A DNA stretch of 64,000 nucleotides from Cydia pomonella (GCF_033807575.1 NC_084705.1:12890019-12954018), one strand, 5' to 3'; counted from the first letter of the stretch, positions 33,633 to 44,337 are shown. The notes: generated by a model not told the origin, from the sequence alone. Numbers and translations are program-made.

Positions 33633-34355
33633 AATGTGAGATATCTGAGCCAGAAAATGTAATGAATTTCAATGCTTCTAACAAAATATAATGACTAAAA
33701 TAAAGTAAAAATAACTCCACTGACTTAATTTCTAAGTAAGATTGCAAAGAGTAAACTTTATAATTCACTATCTTGCAAGTTCACTCATTACCACAGGGTA
33801 TAATTTTATTGTTCTTGAAGTGATTTAAAAATGAATTAAGATATTTTGATATGTTAGAATCCTGTTATGTTACAAACCAAGTTCTTCACAAAACATATAA
33901 AGGTAGCACAAAATAAAGTTTGACAAATAATAATTCTAGACAAATAAACAAAAAACTAGGCTTATAAATTATGAAAACAATACTCATCTGTAAAAATCTG
34001 CGGTAAAATACAGGCAAATACGGTGTAATTTTAAATTTGGAACGTTACGCCGTTGACAGTTGCCTTGTTTTCTGTCGTCAATATTTTCTTCATATGTTAC
34101 ATTAGAAGGATAACGATGTTCTACTTCAATTGCGATGTGAACTTTCTAATTATCACCAAAACTTCTTAATTATTACATTATAACGTTTTAAATAATTATT
34201 TTAATACGCAGAGCTAATTTGACGTTTGCTCCCGGCCAGTGTTGCCAGCTTCCTGTTTTTAAGTTGGTTGTTGACATGACCGGTATTGACATTTTATAGT
34301 GCGGTTGTATTGAACTGGTTAGTTGTTTGGTTTAAACTTTAATATTTCATTTAAG
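33633..34355. other. LINE 5' flank, no gene seen
   Basis: AT-rich sequence upstream of LINE ORF1, probably including its 5' UTR. The GC content rises near 34050-34080 and 34225-34260. No motif fixes the 5' end of the element. Confidence 0.4.
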
Positions 34356-34823
34356 GTTTATACGGACACAAAGTGATAAGATTACCGCCATATCACTGTG
34401 ATTTAAACCCTATTCAGATGATTTGGGTCATTGTAAAAGCTAAAGTGGCAACTAAAAATGTGTCTATCGATAATAAGGCTTATCTAAAGCTTGTTAAAAA
34501 TAGTTTTCAGGTATTAAACTTATTTTAATGTTTAGAATTTAGTTATGTAAATTATTTTGAATTCAGTCTATATCATTAATGATTTAAAATTGTAATAAAT
34601 TGTTATCTTATAGGATGTAACTCAAGAAAATTGGAGGAACTGCTGTGACCATGTAAAAAAATTTAAGACGATTACTTATAGGAATAAAGATCCTATAATC
34701 GAATTGGAGACTGAACGTTTTATAATCGAGGTTGGTGGTCCTGAAAGCGACACAACATCTGATGAAAATCAGACTTCGTCAGAGTCAGAAAACTATGAAT
34801 ATATACAACGAATGAACGAATAG
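34356..34823 (+). pseudogene. DDE transposase-derived C-terminal fragment
   Basis: Two plus-strand exons, 34356-34510 and 34614-34823, are separated by a 103-nt GTATTA...TTATAG intron and join in phase 0. They read LYGHKVIRLPPYHCDLNPIQ, MIWVIVKAKVATKNVS, then DVTQENWRNCCDHVKKF and an acidic end (PESDTTSDENQ, SSESENYE) before TAG. RLPPYHCDLNPIE is the last catalytic block of DDE_3-type (IS630-like) transposases common as insect genes; here the catalytic Glu of NPIE is Gln. The N-terminal two thirds are absent from the window upstream, so this is a truncated relic or the 3' end of a domesticated gene. Confidence 0.65.
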
Positions 34824-34859
34824 GTAAATCGAAAGAACCGAATTCTCTGTAAGTAATGT

Positions 34860-35010
34860 TTTGACATTATACGAGTATCAAAATGAAGCCAATGCCTACT
34901 ACCCCGACTATTACATGACATACGCACATTATTGCCATACGTAAGCTGTTTGCAGCGACACGGTATCTCAGGGTTAAATAAACTGTTGTCAGGCTTTAGA
35001 CTGGACACAA
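34860..35010. repeat. Dispersed repeat fragment
   Basis: Contains, inverted, the 28-base motif also found at 27352-27379 (AAATAAACTGTTGTCAGGCT here). Presumably two remnants of one element. Confidence 0.45.
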
Positions 35011-35253
35011 CTCGAAATGGAGAATCAGTAATTGTGACACAAAAAGTGGCTATTAAATTTTTACCGAAGTACTTAATTAAAGGAATGAATGTAGCAATAA
35101 GAAAAAAATAATTTTATCTAATTGAGACATTTATATTGAGCGAATTGACTTGAGTCTGCCTGTAGCCACGAACGTAATGTCACATTCAAAATGTTAGTGG
35201 CCTCTGCATCTTTTAACTCTGGCAGAATACCGTGAAAATATTTTCACCTAGTA

Positions 35254-35346
35254 CAGTCAGCGTCAAATAGTTTGTAGCATACTAAATATATGGTGTACCG
35301 AACTATTTGGCCACTTTGACTGCTACGAAGTATTTGACGCTGACTG
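35254..35346. mobile_element. 93-bp palindromic CAGTCAGC MITE
   Basis: CAGTCAGCGTCAAATAGTTT at the left and CAAA-type inverse GTATTTGACGCTGACTG at the right, with TA on both sides (35252-35253, 35347-35348). The whole element is close to a perfect hairpin with internal AACTATTTGGCC arms. Confidence 0.8.
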
Positions 35347-35574
35347 TACAAATGCTTTTTCCCGGTCAAAATAAGTTTTAACTGATATTAAGTTGGAATA
35401 ATTAGTGAAAACTTCCTAGTTTTCACCAATGTACTTTGCGTCAACTAGTTTTGACTGAAAAATCCGAGTTGCAACTAGTGAACATGCGTTTCAGAAAACT
35501 AGTTTTACTTGTGAAAAAACGGTTTCACTAAAAACGGGTTTCTATTATTGTCATGAATGAAAATTACCATTTGC

Positions 35575-35943
35575 AATATTAGGTTCCTAGGGGAAGCGCT
35601 GGTGGCTTAGCGGTTAGATTAGAGCATGCGACTTACAATCCGGAGGTCGCGGGTTCAAACCCCGGCCCGTACCAATGAGTTTTTCGGGACTTATGTAGGT
35701 ACGAAATGTCATTTGATATTTACCAGTCGCTTTTCGGTGAAGGAAAACATCGTGAGAAAACCGGACTAATCCCAATAAGGCCTAGTTTACCCTATGGGTT
35801 GAAAGGTCAGATGGAAGTCGCTTTCGTAAAAACTAGTTCCTATGCCAATTCTTTGGATTAGTTGCCAAGCGGACCCCAGACTCCCATCAGCCATGGCAAA
35901 AGGCCGGGACAACGCCCGAAAGTTGATGAATATTAGGTTCCTA
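35575..35943 (+). mobile_element. tRNA-derived SINE with 15-bp TSD
   Basis: The direct repeat AATATTAGGTTCCTA occurs at 35575-35589 and again at 35929-35943, so the insertion is 35590-35928 (339 bp). The head is tRNA-like: A-box-like GTGGCTTAGCGGTTAG and B-box GGTTCAAACCC near 35652. The body then reads GTCGCTTTTCGGTGAAGG, and the 3' part ends CCCCAGACTCCCATCAGCCA ... GTTGATG, a LINE-related tail. The perfect target duplication shows an intact, fairly recent retroposition. It should not be called as a functional tRNA gene. Confidence 0.9.
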
Positions 35944-36658
35944 TCTGTTCATAACACATCCCTTATCCAGGTTCACTTAACAGTAATTTGACTAATCAGA
36001 TACTGAACTGTCAGGTTATAGTCAACATTTGAAACCATTAACACTATTAAATAAATATTAGATTAACTAAAAATCTGTGATTTAGTAACTCTATGCTCAT
36101 GTTAATGCCAATAACCAATTTACTAAATGACTTAAACATGTAAAAAAATCCTGTTCCAATTTTGAACCTAGTTTTGTTCAAATAAAGTTGCATTTAGAGG
36201 TATATAGGTCAACCACTGTAAAGTAGAGACTTACTAAGTATTGATTCCCTAAGTAACCTAAGATCAGGCTGCAGTCAAAAACTATTAAAGATAATGTTAT
36301 CCTGATAATTTTCCCGCCATCTCCATGCTCATTTTAGTTGGTTATTGTCTGCTTAGCTTCCAGTTATCTATAGTTTTTGCGAAAATCGCCAGGACAGAGG
36401 ATACATTTTTTGTATGAAAACTTTCAACTTTAAATGCATTTTTTATCGTAACTACTGCTCGTAAAATGAACTGAAAATCAGCTTATCGGCTCAAATTGAA
36501 ATCGGCTGAAATTGCAAGCTTTCTAATGGTACCCAAACAAACACGATTCTTACAAATAAAAAATAAATTAAGCTTACCCCTCTCAACCCCCTAAAATAAG
36601 AAATAAGCAGTTTTGAGTTATTTATAATAATAGTGGCGCTAATTGCTGTAACTGTTCT
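35944..36658. other. No gene seen
   Basis: AT-rich intergenic DNA between a SINE and a TIR element. No coding or structural signal found. Confidence 0.45.
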
Positions 36659-37163
36659 AAAGGGTCTAGCCGCAATCCTATAGTGAAACTGCCCCTGGCT
36701 GAAATGTATACCTTTCTTAGAAGCGTTAATTGGTCTTATTATAAGATATCATTTTACAATATTTCAAGCCTGGAATCCCCTTGGTTTGGATAAATAAACA
36801 AAAATATATAAAATCTTTTTTAATTTTTCTAAGCTAAACTAATGGTTAGATTTCTTTGAAATTTGGATTATACATGGCACTAATAGCAATACATTTAAAA
36901 AACAAAAAAAACAAGGTTCTAACTTATTTACAAAGGCCTAAAAAAATATTTTTTTATTATTATTTACAAGAGGGCGACAACCTCAATTTTTAGGTTTTTA
37001 ATGCACAATACAATATTGTATGAAATATATTTTTTTCATAAAAATCTATTTGTGGCAACAAGGTAAAAATGTCTTACAAATGCAGGCCATTCGACTTAAG
37101 GCGTCTGTAGGTTACAGGTTCAGCCAGGGGCAGTTTCACTATAGGATTGCGGCTAGACCCTTT
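36659..37163. mobile_element. 505-bp element with perfect 45-bp TIRs
   Basis: The 45 bases at 36659-36703 (AAAGGGTCTAGCCGCAATCC and on) are exactly mirrored at 37119-37163. The interior is very AT-rich and non-coding. Perfect arms of this length suggest recent mobility or gene conversion between arms. No target duplication could be assigned with confidence. Confidence 0.82.
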
Positions 37164-37379
37164 TAGCTGTCTCCATCAAACGGTCTCTGAGAAAACCGCA
37201 TTTAACCAGTTTGCAAAACCGAAGTGATTCCATAAGTGTTCCGTGAACAGCTTTGTACGGAACACTAAAAACTACTTACGTTTCAAGTTTAATTTGTTTC
37301 CTAGGTTATTGGCAACGTAATGATTGTAACTCTATCAAAATATTTATATTATTATATATTCTTCTAAACACGATTAAAT

Positions 37380-37690
37380 TACTTGCTTAAATATTTGTTT
37401 GATATATTTTGTTTTCTACCATCTTCGTTAAAGAACTCCCTCGAGCTATCTCGCTCGGCACGTTTTTTGGAGGCGAGAGTGCAGTCTATTTTAATATGCG
37501 CCTCTGTTTTCGCCGTATCGCATCCGCATCCATTATTCGTTGGACAATGCATTCATTTTTATATACATTCATTCATTTTTATAACAAGTTACCTGACGAT
37601 GCTTTAAGATTATCCTTGCCAGCTCTTAAGAATTACTTAAAAAAGTCATTGATGTTATTACAGAGTCGAGGACTACTTGACAGAATCTAA
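37380..37690 (+). mobile_element. LINE C-terminal remnant
   Basis: Plus-strand frames read LFDIFCFLPSSLKNSLELSR and then FYNKLPDDALRLSLPALKNY and LKKSLMLLQSRG. The FYNKLP...LPALKNYLK part parallels FYNKVPTDIVNLPLNKFKSH at the end of the LINE ORF2 at 28639, i.e. a CR1/Jockey C-terminus. The upstream portion is frame-shifted. Confidence 0.6.
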
Positions 37691-37819
37691 CCATCGGCCA
37701 CGTAGTTTACGCAGTATACAACAGATGGTGCCGTGTTTTGCTTAACGAGAATGTTCGGTCAGAATTGTATGCAGGCACTTATCCTTACTTTAGATCTATG
37801 ACTGCAGTGATCTCTTATA

Positions 37820-38824
37820 CCCTGATTCATAATTAAATTCCATCAAAATCTACCACTGTGTTGCCAGTAAAATGAAACGTTCCATAAATAGTAAATATGT
37901 TATTGGCGAAAGAATGCACGTAAGTAAATAATTTACTACTAATTTGAAATAATACATTTAAATGCTTAGTTCAAATAATCAGACTTATTGAAAAAGCAGT
38001 CCCTTTAATTAGTATTGAATTTAAACTATTTTGAGGTAGAAATGTTCGTTTTGAGATGGCAATACTTCAGGTCTAAACAACATTTCGTATTCCGTTTTAA
38101 TACAATAACATTATCGTCTTAAGATGTGTGTATTATTAGTATTATTACTATACCTTAAAACGTAAATTCATAAACGACAACTACAGGATAGTGTAATGCG
38201 CCGTTATGATTTATGGCGGCCATGACACTCACTTGTCAAGTCAAGTTGCCACTTCATTCGGCATCTGACTTCTGTTAATTATAGTATTTTTCAAACAGAA
38301 AGGGTAATCAGAACAGAATAGATGTCATCTTAATACAATTTTGCGAGATGTGGCATTTTAAGATTATAAATTGTATGGAGATGACACCTGTCATCGTACC
38401 CAGCATGTTTTAAAAATACTCTTGTCCCCAACTGAGCAAGGCTTGTACTGTATAAATTATAAGTGCTTAAAGATTAAGTGCGTAATTTTGTACGTATAGT
38501 GAATAAATATTTAATTTTGTACATATCAAATATCTATAAGAGTCGAAGTATAGGCAACACATTTAACAAAAACCCTTTATTTATGTAGTTGGCAGCGTTT
38601 CATTAAAGGTATAGAAAATGGAGTGACCGAAACCGGGTTTTGGTCATATATTTTGACGTAATTTCTGTATTCCAGACAAAAACGGTTTTATTATGTTCGT
38701 AATAATGTTTTTTATGATTCCAAAAAGGTTGGCGACATCTGGTCCGTCATACTGACGTTGACAGATGTCATTGTGACAGTGACATTTCTTAGTAGATTTG
38801 ATGGAATATAATTATGAATTAGGG
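37820..38824. mobile_element. 1-kb TIR element, TA target
   Basis: The left end CCCTGATTCATAATTAAATT (continuing CCATCAAAATCTAC) is mirrored at the right end CCCTAATTCATAATTATATT (CCATCAAATCTAC), with TA at 37818-37819 and 38825-38826. There is no transposase frame inside, so it is non-autonomous. The match is imperfect. Confidence 0.65.
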
Positions 38825-38826
38825 TA

Positions 38827-39306
38827 TAGAAGCAATGTTCGAATACGGCAGTGAGTCTCAGGCTCCGATAAGAGTGACCTCCTTGACCAAATTGTTCCCA
38901 ATATGTCGCCAAATAATTATTTCTTTCCACAGCTGATTTGAATATAATGTTTCAGTTTAACCTGGTAGGTATAAGGTTATACCATTACAATGCTAAGAGG
39001 TAGGTGGGTACGATTATATGCTTAATGGTAGAAAAGTATTGTTAGTAAAATAAAACAATGGAAAAGTAAACTTGATACTAATTCGATTTATTTACAGATG
39101 AAGTACAAATCAATACAAAACGAATTATTTACTTATTTAGTAACGTATAGTTTCTAACGTCAGAACACATTACAGAGTTACCCGCATTCATCTGTGAATA
39201 GCGATAAGAGCGGGGACTATTTACAACAAATCAAATCAAATTGATCACATCCAACTACACCCCAAGGAATAAAACTAAAAATATCTAATTAAGTTTACTA
39301 TGTCAT
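38827..39306. other. No gene seen
   Basis: AT-rich DNA between two TIR elements. Nothing recognisable. Confidence 0.4.
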
Positions 39307-39505
39307 AAGGTCAATACGGATAAGTGTGGCTGCGGAGTAAGTATGGCTGGCCTTCACGTTGGGGCCTGTTTCCATTTATAACGAGTTCATATATAGTTTC
39401 CTTTAGTGGCAAATGTATGAACTCGCAAAAAACACAATGTGCAAACAAGCCCCGGTATGAATGCCAGTCACACTTTACCGCAGCCACATTTATCCGTATT
39501 GCCTT
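39307..39505. mobile_element. 199-bp MITE
   Basis: AAGGTCAATACGGATAAGTG with TGGCTGCGG at the left is mirrored by CCGCAGCCACATTTATCCGT ATTGCCTT at the right, with one mismatch and one indel. Non-coding. Confidence 0.75.
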
Positions 39506-40354
39506 TAGTTAAAACGTTTTATATTACAGTATGTACCTAAATCAGTATTCATTAGTAAGTTTAGTAACTGTCAATGTTGGTAGCTAATTCACCCGAATGT
39601 CCACTATATTAAATTTGTTCTGATATTTAACAGTTTAAATGAGAACACTAAGTCTGTTAGGCTTCCTTAATTCCATCATCTGATGGAACCTAATGTAACT
39701 ACATTAGGTTAATATATGAATCAATTTTTTTTTCAAATTGATGCTTGTTAAATAGACTCCATTCTCAGTATTGACGCCATGTGGCTTTTGATAATAATAC
39801 AACACTAAACTTATTTGGTTAAAGAGAAGCCACATATGCCCTGAATGGAGACCGATTCAGTTACATTGCACCATTCATTCGAATACTTATTTTTTTAGGT
39901 TTCATGACATGTGCGGCATTTCATTAATTAATACTATATTACAGTCTTTTATCTAAATACAGGTTAGGTACTTAGGTATTACACATAAAAAGAACCTGCC
40001 GTAATATACTGGGAATTTTTGTTTCAATAATAAACATAAAAAGATCACCTTGGTAGACGAAAACGAACATTACCCAATGTATTTCAATATAATTTTTCTG
40101 TCACGTATCATTAGTTCCATAAGTTCGTGATGGCGTTTTCGACCTAAAGTTACATAATATCGAATGAGCTTCGACTAACACCTTCATGGCTGACAAAGAT
40201 CGGTTTTTATCCCGGACAGCCTTTAGGGTTAAGCTGCTGGTCTCGGTCTGTTCTTTAGACATTCAGTGCAAAAAAGTTTGCTCAAATTTGTATTTTGTTT
40301 TTATTACCCAGTCATTCCGCAAATCATAAGACATTAACTCATGACGACTATGAA
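39506..40354. other. No gene seen
   Basis: AT-rich DNA. A small palindrome lies near 39688-39712 (ACCTAATGTAACTACATTAGGT), and a loose inverted pair GACGCCATGTGGCTT / AAGCCACATATGCCC spans 39774-39842. Probably decayed MITEs. Confidence 0.4.
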
Positions 40355-40440
40355 GCCTATGAAGCCAATGGTCCCGGGTTCGAATCCCGGTAAGGGCATT
40401 TATTTGTGTGATGGACACAAATATTTGTTCCTGAGTCATA
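40355..40440 (+). repeat. SINE head fragment
   Basis: GAAGCCAATGGTCCCGGGTT, CGAATCCCGGTAAGGGCATT and TTTGTTCCTGAGTCAT correspond to the tRNA-like B box and body of the SINEs at 60226-60490 (opposite orientation). The A-box side is lost. Confidence 0.65.
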
Positions 40441-40458
40441 TTAGGTACTTATAATAGA

Positions 40459-40927
40459 GCACTACGATATACGTGCGAAAAAGGAAATTTGCAATGAGTG
40501 GGTATAAATTAAAACACGAGAACATGACCGAAGGGAGTGTTTTAATTCGACATCAGTTGCCAATTACCTATTCGCCCGTGTATCACAACGTTTTACGGTA
40601 CATAATATGGTCCTTTAAATTTTCGACATATTAGGCACGTAATGCGTTAATTATCGCACTAGTGCTATACAGCAGCACCTTAATTATGTACCGTAATAGT
40701 ACATTACGATACAAGTGCGAAAAATAGGAAATTCGAAACGAGTGGCGATAAATTAAAACACGACCGAAGGGAGTGCTTTAAATCGACACGAGTTGCGAAT
40801 TACCTATTCGCACATGTATCGTACAACGTTTCACAGTACATATGGCCCTTTAAATGTTCGACACAGTAACGTAATATGCTAATTTTCGCACTAGTGCGGT
40901 AAAGTAGCACCATATGTACTGTAAATA
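40459..40927. repeat. Two tandem copies of a ~240-bp repeat
   Basis: Copy 1 (40459-40695) and copy 2 (40701-40927) share in order TACGTGCGAAAAAGGAAATT, AAATTAAAACACG..GACCGAAGGGAGTG, TTGCGAATTACCTATTCGCA, ACAACGTTTTAC and TCGCACTAGTGC. Each also has inverted ends (TACGGTACATAAT / ATTATGTACCGTA). The unit is a MITE type I recognise from other lepidopteran DNA; here it is doubled head to tail. Confidence 0.75.
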
Positions 40928-41468
40928 AATTTTCCTACTTAATAAACAGACTTATCTTAGCGTCTGATGGAAAATTGGCAATATGAAATAATTTCTTTTT
41001 TGGAGTTTTTTTTCCCCATTTATGTGACAAGGACATACATAACCTTGGGTCATAAACATCAATTTGGTTCACGGCTGTACCACCTATTTCTTATTGAACC
41101 CATATCCGCAAAAAGGTGTACTTTTATATTGACGAATTTGATAATATTACTTTTTGATTTTACGCTCACACACCCGAACCATAAATTTTATGCTACGGAC
41201 TTTTTATGGAAACAGTGAGACAGTTGATTATTACGTAGCATGTTACAAATGTGCATACATTGGGATTGGGCCTTGTTCGCGGTTTAATGTCCATGCAACG
41301 TGTTTTTGTGTTTGCAGCTTTCTGGAATAGTTTAAACATGTTTCATTCTTTACACAGTAAAGCCAAACACTTTGGTGTAAAAATAAAACTCAAAAATATA
41401 CAAATAAAAAACCGAATGACGACGTTATGTCATTGTATTTTTTGCACAATTCGTCAGGAATACTACAA

Positions 41469-41559
41469 TACCGCGTAACTAACAAATGCAGAAAGTTCCA
41501 ATTTACTTGTTACGTTGTTTGAATTTGCAAATCTACCGACTTTGTTAGTTACGCGGTAC
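41469..41559. mobile_element. 91-bp hairpin MITE
   Basis: TACCGCGTAACTAACAAA and its perfect inverse TTTGTTAGTTACGCGGTA bound about 55 bp of loop. Confidence 0.65.
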
Positions 41560-41681
41560 TGCACTATCCCCAATGAGTAAAAAATATAATACTAAAGCCT
41601 TTGAAGCAAAATACACCCTCGAATCAATTAAACTTTAAAACAAAGTAATAGCAGTTCTCTTGATGATTTATGGTTTCATTT

Positions 41682-41817
41682 TCATTCACGGAGAATCGCA
41701 TTGATTCGTGTCGGATCGCGCCGGCCCCTGCTGGTCCGAACAGACATGTCGTCGCGTTCAAGGGTGAAGGTCGTTGTCGACATCAAGCCGTCGTCGTACC
41801 CACTGCAAAAGTGCCTC
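41682..41817 (-). CDS. Possible orphan terminal exon
   Basis: On the minus strand an excellent acceptor (CACTTTTTTCTAACAG, with a CTAAC branch-like word) is followed by GAGGCACTTTTGC. With one base completing a codon, the frame reads RHFCSGYDDGLMSTTTFTLE, then RDDMSVRTSRGRRDPTRINA and ILRE before TGA: 44 residues. Composition and GC-rich third positions look protein-coding against AT-rich surroundings. I do not recognise the protein and see no partner exon. In phase 0 the same acceptor would give EALLQWVRRRLDVDNDLHP and a stop, so it could also be an alternative last exon of the collagen gene upstream. Confidence 0.35.
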
Positions 41818-42312
41818 CTGTTAGAAAAAAGTGTAGGTAGGTACTTAGTCAATTTAAAGACACATAATATCAGTAACGTTTCTCTCCAGTTTTAATCTTT
41901 TGATGCCTATTGTTGTCGATAAGACATCTAGTTTTGGTGTTTGACTTTACTCGTACAACGTCACCGAAGTCACGTTGTCATGATATCAGCTTACGTCGGA
42001 AGCTTTTAAATATGAATTAGAACTTAGAACTCTTAGTAACATAAATTACGGTAAGGTAGGTATTCTATGTAGATTCATAGATACCTGAATATAGGTATAA
42101 TTGATAATATATAAGCTACTTCATTAAAATAAACCCAAACGGCTTTTGGGAATTAGGGAACATTATCAACATAGACATAGGCAACATTTTTATAGCTGAC
42201 GCCCGCCACAATTTACGACGCCTACGTATGTTCCTAATTATCAGAAGTGCCTATAAAAACAGCGTGTCCTCTAAAAGTAAGTAGACTACTGTTGTCGTGG
42301 GTACACGTACGT

Positions 42313-42346
42313 GACTTTAAAAAGGACACGTGTCCTTTTTAAAGTC
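42313..42346. repeat. Perfect 34-bp palindrome
   Basis: GACTTTAAAAAGGACAC is followed directly by its exact reverse complement, with no spacer. The centre is CACGTG. No further symmetry outside it. Confidence 0.85.
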
Positions 42347-43215
42347 GATGTTTGAACTATCAACAAAAATATTTTCCTGTTTTTCTTGGCAATGTTCCAG
42401 TGTGGATTGGTTTTGCCTGTATTCCTTCCAAGAAAAACTTTTATGTGCCTTCATAATTTTAGAGATATGAAAACATTAGTATCAATGATCGACTTGACAC
42501 CCGGTACGGAGAGCAGAAAAAAATCCAAACTGCAGAAATAAAAGCGTAGCGATCAAATATTTATATGCGGAAGAAAAGTATGTTTATATGTGAGTAAATA
42601 TATCCCGTATACATAAAATAGACATAGGTACATGTAAATGGCCGATCGCCAGCTGTTCCCACCAACGGCGAAGCTAAACGTGTCGCAGAGTGACGCTTGA
42701 CTCGCTTAGCTAGTCTGCTTATACTTATTTGTCTATGGATGCAGTTTCCCTTCACGTAACTTACGTATTATATTACTCGCCTGGAGATACCAGCTACACC
42801 CGCCTAGAGATTAAAAAAAATACTCGCCAGGCTTGCATCTTTCTACAGAGTAGATCTGCATTTGCATCTCGATTGTTGAAATATAAATTCAGAGTACAAC
42901 TTATGTATTTTTTTTAATTATATACGACGAAATGTTTATAAACAGTGTTCCTAATTGCAATTTAAATTCTAAAAAGAATTGCTTTACTCGCACTACACTG
43001 CGAGTAAAGCGATCCCTCTCTCATCGCCCGTCAAAAATATTTTCCTCGCTGTTGGCCGGTCGCAACGCAACAACAACAACAACCTGTTTATAGCTTTTTA
43101 CTGGTTACTAGCTTACGTATCGGACTGTAAGTCGTACGGCTTCGGAATACTAAATCATATATTATTAGAGTGAAATGGAATGTGCTGACATTTTAACAGG
43201 TTTATATTATACATA
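42347..43215. other. No gene seen
   Basis: AT-rich DNA with an inverted AGCAATTCT/CTACACTGCGAGTAAAGC-type short pair near 42975-43015 (TTACTCGCACTACACTGCGA GTAA). No supportable gene. Confidence 0.4.
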
Positions 43216-44294
43216 GGCCCATCAAATTAGATATTTTCGAATAATTAATTTATAGCAAGCTGGAAATCGTTTTAATACCTTAATTTTTGGTCAAAAGTGC
43301 GTGGAATTCGAGTTTGCGCAATCCCACAGTCGAGGTATGCATACATTTTCCTCTTTTTTTCCGATTTATTTTTGCTAGTGGCTCGAAAACGGAACTACCT
43401 ACCGAATACTACCGATGGAAAATGTAATTATGTTCAATTTTAGAGAGGGTTAAATTCTGCGTCAAATGAGCATCTAAAACTTCAAATTTGGTTTAGTGGT
43501 ACAGCTGAAATGAAAAGTTAGAAACCGGGAATATTTCTTCACAATATTTTATTGAGGTGAAATGCCTTTTCACCAGTGGCTGATCAACCAAACCTTGCTG
43601 GTAGGGCCATTGTAATTGATGATGGGTTCCTTCTACATCGAATGGTTTTGTAATCCAAAGAGAAGATGTATCTGCTAAGGCGCCCAAAATTTATGCCCAC
43701 TTAATAGGATTGCGCCAACTCGGATTACACGCAATTATGAGTAGAACCAAATGGCGTTTCGAGGGACGATGGCAAGAGACCGGACGGTATGACCCTGGTC
43801 CCATGGAAGATGGGTCGAGTGCTAGTCTGGGACGCCACATGCGTCGATACACTGGCACCGTCCCATCTTTGCCGAGGCTGCCGAGGCGGCTGAAACCAAA
43901 AAGGTTTCCAAATATCGAAGTCTCGGCCCCCAATACCACTTTGTGGCGTTTGGAGTCGAGACACTAGGGCCGTGGGGTCCAAGCGCCAAGATACTATTTA
44001 AGGAAATGAGTAAAAGGCTCATAGATTCTACCGGTGACCAGAGAGCTGGCAGCTTTCTCTCGCAGCGCATAAGTATTGCCATTCAGCGAGGGAATGCTGC
44101 CAGCATCTTTGGCACAATGCCGCGGGGGCCTTATTTAGATATATTTTAATTTAGATTTGTTTTTACCATTTTGTTTTATTATGTGCTGTATGTTTCCCAA
44201 TAAATGTTTTTAAACAAAGGTAGTAAAACGATTTCCAGCTTGCTGGAAATTAATTCCGCAAAGCGCTTTTTTTGGATCTAATTTGATGGACCCC
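43216..44294. mobile_element. TIR element hosting a nested LINE
   Basis: The left end CCCATCAAATTAGAT with inner GCAAGCTGGAAATCGTTTTA is mirrored on the right by TAAAACGATTTCCAGCTTGC and ATCTAATTTGATGG. The remaining interior, minus strand 43687-43493, keeps a frame reading GALADTSSLWITKPFDVEGT and HHQLQWPYQQGLVDQPLVKR, which I do not recognise but which may be transposase or host-like coding relic. A LINE fragment occupies 43720-44215. Confidence 0.6.
43720..44215 (+). mobile_element. LINE RT C-terminal fragment
   Basis: Plus-strand frames read GLHAIMSRTKWRFEGRWQET, then after shifts GVETLGPWGPSAKILFKEMS, KRLIDSTGDQRAGSFLSQRI and SIAIQRGNAASIFGTMPRGP before YLDIF and a stop. This C-terminal block is characteristic of one non-LTR family abundant in arthropods. 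The same family ends at 59345-59400. Confidence 0.75.
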
Positions 44295-44337
44295 AATTAG
44301 TAATTCTCAATGTTCCGTAAATACTGCAATTAGGCGA

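Larger units (their letters stand above)
28513..34050 (-). mobile_element. Near-complete two-ORF LINE, CR1/Jockey group
   Basis: ORF1 (33632-31557) and ORF2 (31497-28639) follow one another with only 59 nt between the ORF1 stop and the first ORF2 ATG, and neither frame is broken. That suggests a young insertion. 5' UTR sequence presumably lies between 33633 and about 34050, and 3' UTR below 28639. Exact ends and target duplications could not be fixed. The ORF2 motifs and short-repeat 3' flank point to the CR1/Jockey group rather than RTE or R1. Confidence 0.75.

Noticed and set aside
35590..35670. tRNA gene
   Set aside because: The tRNA-like head lacks a clean cloverleaf and continues into a 339-bp unit with 15-bp target duplications, so it is a SINE.
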